Program-made: the position numbers and the translations under genes
Shown: positions 1 to 4,787 of the stretch, piece after piece
Position numbering within the stretch: position 1 is the stretch's first letter
How the letters are laid out: each line of letters starts with the position of its first letter
From: JANSWY01 sp038525605
Lineage (GTDB): Bacteria > Bacteroidota > Bacteroidia > Cytophagales > Cyclobacteriaceae
DNA: 5,468 nt
Reading direction: 5' to 3'
Assembly (NCBI GenBank): GCA_038525605.1
Contig: JBCBHL010000450.1
Span: forward strand, 1 to 5,468
The notes under the pieces: generated by a model
The model's database searches: none
What the model saw: the letters and a program-made list of their open reading frames with translations, nothing else
Told to the model about the DNA's origin: nothing

Positions 1-58
1 CACAAGTCAAAATCCCCTCTGCTACATTAGTTTTACAGTTTTTACAGATCATTATAAT

Positions 59-1006
59 TTAATTTATCTGACAAATCACTTTTGTACTATCCGGCATATT
101 TACCTCTGGTTTTATCACGTACATTTGATTGATATCTTCGCAACCTTCAGCTTCTTTCCCCATTTTAAAATTTGACCAGGCTCTTGAATGCCATGCTCTC
201 AGGTTTTCAGGATCTTGCTTAATAACGTTAGTGAACAGAGAGGCCGCTTCTGTATATACTTTTTCCCTGAAACAATACTCTCCGTACTTCATCTGATAAT
301 AAGTGTTTTTCGGGTCCTGTATAGAAGCAGGTCTGATAAATTTAAGCGCTGACACCAGATCAGATTTGATCATGTAGGAAATCGCTCCCACGTGTAAAAT
401 TTTATTTTTTTCTTCGCCGGACAAGTTTGCAGCAAATTGACCTATGTCTGTCACTAATCCTTTTTCTTTTCTAATAACAAAATCGATTAATTCAAGATAG
501 TCTTTCCTAAAGCCAAGTGAATCTAAAGACATTTTTAATATTGTAGCGGAATCAGGATCTTCATCTAAAGCTTTTATTACCGCTATTCCTGCAATTACAT
601 AGCTCGATAGCTCTTTTAATGGCTTATCTTCAAATAACTTAATGTAATCAAGGTTAAAAGTATATTCAACAGAAGTTGAGGAAGTTAGTAACCCAGCTTT
701 CGTTTCTTTGGTAACATTTAAAACCAGCCATGGTTTAAAGTTTGGTATTTCCTTGGTAATTCTCGTACTAATAACAGCAACGTAGAGATTTATACTATCA
801 GGGTTTCCTAATATTCTTGGTGAATTAACCGCCTCTATTTCGTAATGGTTGCCACCCACTTGCATTGTCCACTGACCTCCGAACTCTTTGTTGAAATTAT
901 TCAATAATGCTAACTGATCTTTCATCATGTCTCCAAATTCGCACGATGTACAGAAACAGGTTAAAAAGAAGATGGTAATAGTTGATTTTAATATGCGCGA
1001 AATCAT
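59..1006 (-). CDS. Lipoprotein with C-terminal TPR repeats, function unknown
   Basis: 315-residue protein with an ATG start and a TAA stop. The N-terminus is a hydrophobic signal segment (about residues 5-18) ending in a Cys-Thr-Ser-Cys lipobox. Cys22 is the likely lipidated residue, although Cys at -3 is unusual; Cys17 and Cys19 also lie nearby. Residues 30-230 match no family I recognise and contain a beta-rich stretch (about 45-115) followed by a predicted helical region. Residues about 236-268 and 269-301 read as two tetratricopeptide repeats, with the spacing of aromatic/small residues, a Tyr-x-Glu-Ala core and an 'xDPEN' turn typical of TPRs. TPRs mediate protein-protein contacts, so the protein may be a scaffold at the inner or outer membrane facing the periplasm. 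It lies 65 bp downstream of the PH-like membrane protein gene on the same strand and could share its transcript. The ORF and TPRs are well supported; the biological role is unknown. Confidence 0.8.
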   Translation of the reverse strand: MISRILKSTITIFFLTCFCTSCEFGDMMKDQLALLNNFNKEFGGQWTMQVGGNHYEIEAVNSPRILGNPDSINLYVAVISTRITKEIPNFKPWLVLNVTKETKAGLLTSSTSVEYTFNLDYIKLFEDKPLKELSSYVIAGIAVIKALDEDPDSATILKMSLDSLGFRKDYLELIDFVIRKEKGLVTDIGQFAANLSGEEKNKILHVGAISYMIKSDLVSALKFIRPASIQDPKNTYYQMKYGEYCFREKVYTEAASLFTNVIKQDPENLRAWHSRAWSNFKMGKEAEGCEDINQMYVIKPEVNMPDSTKVICQIN

Positions 1007-1062
1007 ATAATTTTATTTGAATAGGTGTTTAATACTAGTAGCGACATCTTTACTTTCGTGAC

Positions 1063-1077
1063 AAATGACTGTCATTT
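1063..1077. promoter_or_regulatory. Perfect 7-bp dyad (operator-like)
   Basis: AAATGAC-T-GTCATTT is a perfect 7-bp inverted repeat with a single central base. It covers the TGA stop of the membrane-protein gene and lies about 57 bp before the lipoprotein start. With a one-base centre it cannot be a normal RNA hairpin, so a protein-binding site is the more natural reading. The minus strand also has a TTTG word at its edge (1062-1065), the -33 element type of Bacteroidota, but a matching -7 element is poor. No regulator is known; it could be chance. Confidence 0.3.
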
Positions 1078-1674
1078 AGTTGCTTCTAAATCCACATTAG
1101 GACGTAGTTTTTGTCTCACAACAGTTTGTATTTTTTGCCAATCAGGAGATGCTAAACGATATCTTTTGATCATCAAATCATTCCGTTTACTGTTTGTGTG
1201 AAAGATAATCTCCCACTTGTTAAATTCTATTTGATCAATTTTGTCAGAATCTACCAGAAGGGTTCCGTCTAAATCGTGGATCCCTCCTTCGTCGATATAA
1301 TAATAGGATTTCAAATGAATCCTCAGCTGAATAATTGTTATAATCAACGTAAGAGTAACAGAAATTAAGACTTGCCGATTGCTAAAACTCTCCTGACTAT
1401 CAATTTCATCAAAAAAGAAAAAAGGAGTTAAAAAGAGTAGGTTTAGCAAATTTACATAGTCATAAGTTTCAAAGATCTCTTTAGTGTCACTTAGCTCTGA
1501 CTTAACATTCAAAGTATCCCTGAACTTATATAGCGATTTGATTGACAGTGTCAAGATGAAAATCAATATCAACATAATCCAATGAACATCAAACCCGTAC
1601 CACACCAGCACCAATCCAGCGATCAACAATAACTGTAGAAATATGGATGAATATTCTTTTTTGGCTTTATTCAA
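1072..1674 (-). CDS. Four-TM membrane protein with C-terminal PH-like domain
   Basis: 200-residue protein read from a TTG start at 1674. An in-frame TAG lies at 1684-1686, and the first internal ATG is Met34, which would remove the first membrane helix, so TTG (or the CTG two codons upstream) is the best start. Four hydrophobic segments are visible at about residues 10-28, 31-49, 74-89 (ending in Phe-Phe-Phe-Phe) and 102-118. They leave a soluble C-terminal domain at about 122-192 that begins Tyr-Tyr-Tyr-Ile-Asp-Glu-Gly-Gly-Ile. The pattern 'hydrophobic anchor, then YxIdeeGI..., then a beta-rich stretch and a final helix starting near a Trp' resembles the bacterial PH-like domains found in many small Bacteroidota membrane proteins. 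The domain assignment comes from pattern only and no function is established. The gene lies 87 bp downstream of the protease candidate, with a possible promoter of its own in that gap. Confidence 0.7.
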   Translation of the reverse strand: MNKAKKEYSSIFLQLLLIAGLVLVWYGFDVHWIMLILIFILTLSIKSLYKFRDTLNVKSELSDTKEIFETYDYVNLLNLLFLTPFFFFDEIDSQESFSNRQVLISVTLTLIITIIQLRIHLKSYYYIDEGGIHDLDGTLLVDSDKIDQIEFNKWEIIFHTNSKRNDLMIKRYRLASPDWQKIQTVVRQKLRPNVDLEATK

Positions 1675-1703
1675 TTTCAGCGGCTAAATGATTTTGTATT
1701 GTA

Positions 1704-1740
1704 AGATAGTGATAATTATCCAAAAGGTAGTTTACTATCT
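1704..1740. repeat. Nested inverted repeats between two minus-strand genes
   Basis: AGATAGT (1704-1710) and ACTATCT (1734-1740) form a perfect 7-bp inverted repeat with a 23-base loop. Inside it lies the perfect 10-bp palindrome GATAATTATC (1711-1720). There is no T-run after the stem on the minus strand, so it is not a convincing terminator for the protease gene. It overlaps the candidate promoter of the downstream membrane-protein gene and could act as an operator or a leader structure, but A/T-rich palindromes arise easily by chance. Confidence 0.25.
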
Positions 1741-1750
1741 GCAAGTCAAA
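1722..1750 (-). promoter_or_regulatory. Possible Bacteroidota-type promoter for the PH-like membrane protein
   Basis: On the minus strand TTTG (1750-1747) is followed after 17 bases by TACCTTTT (1729-1722), a 7/8 match to the Bacteroidota -7 consensus TAnnTTTG. Transcription would begin about 40 bases before the TTG start. This would let the membrane-protein gene be expressed apart from the sigma/anti-sigma genes. The words are short, so the call is tentative. Confidence 0.3.
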
Positions 1751-1761
1751 GCCATTTTAGT

Positions 1762-2481
1762 TTATTCTAAATTAGCGATGGCAAACTTTATCTCCCCGTC
1801 AGTCAGATAATATTTATCGATAAATTCTGCACCAAACTTTTCATACATCGACCGACAGGACGGATCATTCCTCACATACCACGCATACTGATATATCTGA
1901 CTGCCTAATCCATGATAAATAGTCATCATATCTGTCGAGCGTTCATGAATAGCTCTGAACTCATCATCTAACAGGTAGCTAATTCCCCACTTTGCAATCT
2001 GTAAAGTATTCAATTTATGATAATATGCGACGTGACCCAGCTCATGTGCTAAAATACCTACCTGCGCATCAAACGGAAGCGATCTTAACAAAATAGGGTC
2101 AAAATTAGTCTTTGGTGCATTGTTCAGCAGGATTTTATAAACCCGATTTTCCCCTGAACCAAATAAGGTAATGATATCAAAATTAGACTCCATAGGAGCA
2201 CCTGATTCTGTAAGCACCATATCAATTCTGACATCCTTCAACTCTGGATAGGCAGAAAAGGCTATTAACGCCGCTTCCTCAAATCCGGCGGGCAGGCCTT
2301 TCGTCTCGCCTACTAACGCTTTCAGGCTATCAAGGTCGTAACTGTATTTTGATAAACTATCAGGAAACTGGTAAATGGAAATAGCAGGTTTTTCCTGTTC
2401 GGGATCTACTGACTGAAAGAGTATTGCAGCAATTAAAATCAACAGTGATGAAAAAAAGAAAAACACTATTTTCCTGATCAT
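1762..2481 (-). CDS. Membrane-anchored M48-like zinc metalloprotease candidate
   Basis: 239-residue protein, ATG start, TAA stop. The N-terminus (Met-Ile-Arg-Lys, then hydrophobic residues about 5-22) is a signal anchor or uncleaved signal peptide that would place the rest in the periplasm. Residues 146-150 are HELGH, the HExxH zinc-binding and catalytic motif, in a hydrophobic helix context (GILAHELGHVAYYH). Residues 180-184 are Glu-Arg-Ser-Thr-Asp, which fits the ExxxD third-ligand motif of gluzincins of the M48 type. The 34-residue gap between the two motifs is short for M48, so this may be a compact or divergent relative. A conserved-looking LP-x-GF segment lies at 63-67. All expected catalytic residues are present. 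The gene begins 50 bp after the anti-sigma stop on the same strand, so it may be co-transcribed. A role in anti-sigma turnover is possible but unproven; envelope protein quality control is the simpler alternative. Confidence 0.75.
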   Translation of the reverse strand: MIRKIVFFFFSSLLILIAAILFQSVDPEQEKPAISIYQFPDSLSKYSYDLDSLKALVGETKGLPAGFEEAALIAFSAYPELKDVRIDMVLTESGAPMESNFDIITLFGSGENRVYKILLNNAPKTNFDPILLRSLPFDAQVGILAHELGHVAYYHKLNTLQIAKWGISYLLDDEFRAIHERSTDMMTIYHGLGSQIYQYAWYVRNDPSCRSMYEKFGAEFIDKYYLTDGEIKFAIANLE

Positions 2482-2531
2482 AATGAGATATTGTCAGGTT
2501 TCTGAATGAGGTAAAAATTGATCCAAATAAA

Positions 2532-3317
2532 TTACAGATAAATGTTGGCAATCAGTTTTTCAACCGTTGGGTGATCGCTACCGCCTTCCGGCTCTATGGT
2601 AAGATTGACTGATTCTGCATGATCGATATATTTTAATGCAATCATATCAGTTCCGGATGGGATAACTCCCATATTCACCATGACACCTTCTACATCTGCC
2701 CACATCTGGTAAGTCTGATCATCGGCCAATTTTGGAAGTCCTTTGGCATTCACAAATACTGACTGCTCGTCGTGGTTGATATAAGTAACTGCCACGGACT
2801 GTGGTGAAAGCTGATTTCCTTTCAATAGTAGCTTATTGGCATTAGGATCATTGACCGCCTGGTACCACTTGTCAATCTTTTGAGCATTGACATTAGCTTG
2901 CAGCAGGTTTAACTGAGCTCTGTTGAGATCGTTCTGAAGCGACAAAACTTCAATTTGGCTTTCCTTCCAATTGTTATAAAACAGGAAAGTCGATACCATC
3001 AAAATGACCGATATACTTGCTGCAATTGCCGCTGGCCAGTTAAAGGATTTCCCGTTTTGAGGTAACTGAATAATTTTCTCTTCTTCGGAAATGCTTTTAG
3101 ATACTTCCGATAATAGATTAGTTTTAACAATGGCTGGTGGAGCAATGGCATTTTCCATTGCAAGCTTCTCCAAACCTTGCTCTACTTGTTCCAGGTATTC
3201 ACTTAGATCGTGATCCTGATTTAATAATGATTCCAATTCCCCTCTCTGAGGATCAGAAAGTTCTCCAAGCACATATTGCTCTATCAAACCTTGTTCTATG
3301 ACCTCATTTTTTTTCAT
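2532..3317 (-). CDS. RskA-type transmembrane anti-sigma factor
   Basis: 261-residue protein, ATG start, TAA stop. Residues 8-55 (IEQYVLGELSDPQ and following) form the short helical anti-sigma domain typical of RskA-like proteins. The HxxxCxxC zinc motif of ZAS anti-sigma factors is absent, and there is no Cys in the protein. One membrane helix spans about 95-114. A Leu/Gln/Asn-rich likely coiled coil follows at 117-148. Residues 151-261 are the periplasmic RskA domain, with the hallmark Tyr-Gln-Met-Trp-Ala-Asp (203-208), Met-Gly-Val-Ile-Pro (216-220) and a Glu-Pro-Glu-Gly-Gly-Ser...Pro-Thr signature (242-251). The protein should bind the sigma factor encoded just upstream in the cytoplasm and release it on an envelope signal. 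Its start codon overlaps the sigma stop (ATGA), which suggests translational coupling and fixed stoichiometry. The family assignment is strong; the signal is unknown. Confidence 0.92.
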   Translation of the reverse strand: MKKNEVIEQGLIEQYVLGELSDPQRGELESLLNQDHDLSEYLEQVEQGLEKLAMENAIAPPAIVKTNLLSEVSKSISEEEKIIQLPQNGKSFNWPAAIAASISVILMVSTFLFYNNWKESQIEVLSLQNDLNRAQLNLLQANVNAQKIDKWYQAVNDPNANKLLLKGNQLSPQSVAVTYINHDEQSVFVNAKGLPKLADDQTYQMWADVEGVMVNMGVIPSGTDMIALKYIDHAESVNLTIEPEGGSDHPTVEKLIANIYL

Positions 3318-3871
3318 TCTACTATCAATTCTATAACTACACTTATCAAAACGATGATCTCATTTTGATATTTCTCTCTCAGATTTCTAAGGGCCTGTTT
3401 CACATAAGATTTAAAAGTTCCCAGAGGTACTCCCATTTCTTCGTGGGCTTCTCTATGGGTCAGGCCTTTGAAATATACCAATTCAATTGCTTCCTGATGA
3501 TGCGAATCAAGTGATTTTAAAGATCCGTTCAGTTCAGGATATGTTTCAGTTGTTTCTTCTTCTCTATTATTATATACAGTCAAATCTTCATTTTGGATGA
3601 GATCGGGTCTGTTTCTTATGGCATTTAGAGTAGAATTTCTGGCAATTTGATATATCCATGTAAAGAACTTGCCTTTTTTAGCATTATATTGATCTGATTT
3701 ATTCCAGACTTTCATAAACACTTCCTGCAAAATATCCTTTGCGAGTGCTTCTTCTTTACAGATTCTTAGAATTACTCCATAGACAGCACCAGAATAACGA
3801 TCATAAACCAAAGATAGCGCCCGCTGATCTTTGCTTTGTAGCTGTTGGATTATTTCTGATTCTGAATTCAC
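3314..3871 (-). CDS. ECF-type RNA polymerase sigma-70 factor
   Basis: 185-residue sigma factor. The start is GTG at 3871: an in-frame TAG lies at 3893-3895 and the first internal ATG (Met53) is inside region 2. Region 2 spans about residues 10-87 and includes the core-binding helix around DILQEVFMKVW (46-56) and the -10 recognition stretch around FFTWIYQIARNSTLNAIR (69-86). A Glu/Thr-rich linker follows (about 90-117). Region 4 spans about 118-167, with the helix-turn-helix GLTHREAHEEMGVPLGTFKS (136-155) that reads the -35 element. Region 3 and region 1 are missing, as in ECF sigmas. The last 14 residues (172-185) are strikingly hydrophobic, which is unusual for a soluble sigma factor. The gene is the first of the minus-strand series, overlaps the anti-sigma gene by 4 bases, and is divergent from the fasciclin gene. 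With an RskA-type partner it resembles the SigK group in organisation; the regulon is inferred only. Confidence 0.93.
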   Translation of the reverse strand: MNSESEIIQQLQSKDQRALSLVYDRYSGAVYGVILRICKEEALAKDILQEVFMKVWNKSDQYNAKKGKFFTWIYQIARNSTLNAIRNRPDLIQNEDLTVYNNREEETTETYPELNGSLKSLDSHHQEAIELVYFKGLTHREAHEEMGVPLGTFKSYVKQALRNLREKYQNEIIVLISVVIELIVE

Positions 3872-3902
3872 TGTCTCTGGATTTACTGTAATCTAAGAAA
3901 TT

Positions 3903-3959
3903 TTTTGAAAAAAGTCCGCTTAATCGCGTTTTTTGGGAGATTTTGAAAAAAATCAACTT
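3903..3959. repeat. Imperfect 19-bp direct repeat in the divergent promoter region
   Basis: Bases 3903-3921 and 3941-3959 share 16 of 19 positions: TTTTGAAAAAA, then G or A, TC, two variable bases and CTT. They are 38 bp apart between the divergent sigma and fasciclin starts. The first copy lies in a TTTTTTGAAAAAA dyad (3901-3913). They could be tandem binding sites for a shared regulator or A-tract bending elements. The low complexity lowers the weight of the match. Confidence 0.35.
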
Positions 3960-3974
3960 TTTTTTCATTTCCCT

Positions 3975-4004
3975 CATCCAAACAAACATTCGCTGTGTAT
4001 ATAA
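3975..4004 (+). promoter_or_regulatory. Possible ECF-type promoter of the fasciclin gene
   Basis: CATCC followed by AAAC (3975-3983) and, after 15 bases from CATCC, GTGTATATAA (3995-4004) resemble a two-block ECF-style promoter with a -35 element containing an AAC core and a -10 element of GTnTA type. Transcription would start near 4010, which fits a leader of about 25-40 bases before the ATG at 4033 or 4051 and argues against the upstream ATG at 4006. I found no good second copy upstream of the sigma gene, so autoregulation through the same motif is not supported. Tentative. Confidence 0.25.
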
Positions 4005-4050
4005 GATGAGCTCAGAAAAGAATTATTACAAAATGAATAAAAAGAAAATC

Positions 4051-4566
4051 ATGAAAAAATCAATAATCAGTATTTTAACATTAATCTTATTAGTTATCGG
4101 TCAGTCTTCTTTCGCTCAGAAAAAAGACATAGTAGATGTAGCAGTTTCTGTTGATGATTTCTCTACTCTTGTGACAGCTCTAAAAGCTGCCGACCTTGTA
4201 GGTGCTTTGAAAGGTGATGGTCCTTTTACAGTATTCGCGCCAACCAATTCCGCTTTTGCTAAAATCGATGCAAATACGCTTGGATCTTTATTGAAGCCTG
4301 AAAATAAAAAACAACTTTCTTCTATCCTGACTTACCACGTAGTGAGCGGTAAACTGGCAGCTAACGACGTTGTGGCAGCTTTGAAAAAAGGAAAAGGGAA
4401 AGTTGATCTGACTACTTTAAATGGTTCTAAGCTAAAAGTCGTTCAGAACGACAAAGGCATCTGGTTGCAGGATTCTAATGGCAACTACAGCAAAATCACC
4501 AAAACAGATGTAATGGGTACAAACGGCGTTATCCACATCATCGATAGTGTGGTAATGCCCAAGTAA
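4051..4566 (+). CDS. Secreted fasciclin (FAS1) domain protein
   Basis: 171-residue protein from ATG 4051, TAA stop. In-frame ATGs also exist at 4033 (adds six residues, Met-Asn-Lys-Lys-Lys-Ile) and 4006. I chose 4051 because it gives a compact signal peptide: Met-Lys-Lys, a hydrophobic core at about 5-17, and a Ser-Phe-Ala|Gln cleavage site after Ala22. 4033 is nearly as good. The mature part is one complete FAS1 domain (about 27-171): the H1 box FTVFAPTNSAF (59-69), the central Thr-Tyr-His-Val-Val-Ser-Gly (94-100) and the H2 box with Asn-Gly-Val-Ile-His-Ile-Ile-Asp ending in VVMPK at the C-terminus. FAS1 domains act in cell adhesion and surface interactions; the protein should be exported to the periplasm or beyond, with no lipobox seen. 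It is divergent from an ECF sigma gene with an RskA partner, and is the likeliest target of that sigma factor. Confidence 0.92.
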   Translation: MKKSIISILTLILLVIGQSSFAQKKDIVDVAVSVDDFSTLVTALKAADLVGALKGDGPFTVFAPTNSAFAKIDANTLGSLLKPENKKQLSSILTYHVVSGKLAANDVVAALKKGKGKVDLTTLNGSKLKVVQNDKGIWLQDSNGNYSKITKTDVMGTNGVIHIIDSVVMPK

Positions 4567-4623
4567 TTAACTTATTAATCAAAAGTATTAAGCAATTAAA
4601 GACTTGTGAGTGTGAGTAGTGTG

Positions 4624-4682
4624 GTGATTTTCGTAAGGTGGTGGCAATTGTTGTTACCGCCTTATGACTTCACTTAAATCAC
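4624..4682 (+). ncRNA. Long wobble-rich RNA hairpin in the fasciclin 3' region
   Basis: Bases 4631-4647 pair with 4651-4667 around a TTG loop, giving 17 consecutive pairs of which four are G-U in the plus-strand RNA. Below it, GTGATTT (4624-4630) pairs perfectly with AAATCAC (4676-4682), leaving an 8-base one-sided bulge (4668-4675). All non-Watson-Crick positions are G-U on the plus strand and would be A-C mismatches on the minus strand, so the structure belongs to a plus-strand transcript, presumably the fasciclin 3' UTR. No T-run follows, so it is not a standard intrinsic terminator. It may be an mRNA-stabilising or processing element. Confidence 0.55.
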
Positions 4683-4724
4683 TGTTTAACCACAAACCTC
4701 GTGAATCTTTTTGTTTTGATTATT

Positions 4725-4787
4725 GAAAGAGGAATATCAGATTGATTTGTATTGACTACATAATTTCTGTTTCCTCTTTCTTTTTTT
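4725..4787 (+). terminator. Putative rho-independent terminator after the fasciclin gene
   Basis: GAAAGAGGAA (4725-4734) and TTCCTCTTTC (4771-4780) form a perfect 10-bp stem followed directly by seven T residues (4781-4787). Inside the 36-base loop, CAGA (4738-4741) can pair with TCTG (4766-4769), and a small TGTA/TACA stem is possible. The T-run orientation is for plus-strand transcripts, so it would end the fasciclin message about 220 bases after its stop. The last T residues are part of the metF stop codon on the opposite strand. The long loop is unusual. Confidence 0.5.

Noticed and set aside
1..58. Terminator or gene remnant after the lipoprotein gene
   Set aside because: Only a short CTGTAAAA-type direct repeat on the minus strand is seen, with no stem-loop and no coding sense.
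2482..2540. TTTG word upstream of the protease gene as a promoter
   Set aside because: No acceptable TAnnTTTG follows at suitable spacing, so co-transcription with the anti-sigma gene is simpler.
2360..2551. 63-codon open frame on the minus strand
   Set aside because: It overlaps the protease start and the anti-sigma 3' end in another frame, has no domain sense, and is a shadow of the real genes.
3801..3989. 62-codon open frame on the minus strand upstream of the sigma gene
   Set aside because: It runs out of frame into the sigma coding region, and its upstream half is A/T-rich promoter sequence. It is low complexity with no recognisable domain.
3943..4050. N-terminal extension of the fasciclin protein from a TTG at 3943 or ATG at 4006
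   Set aside because: The extension would place 21-36 extra residues before a good signal peptide and would cover the likely promoter; starts at 4051 or 4033 fit better.
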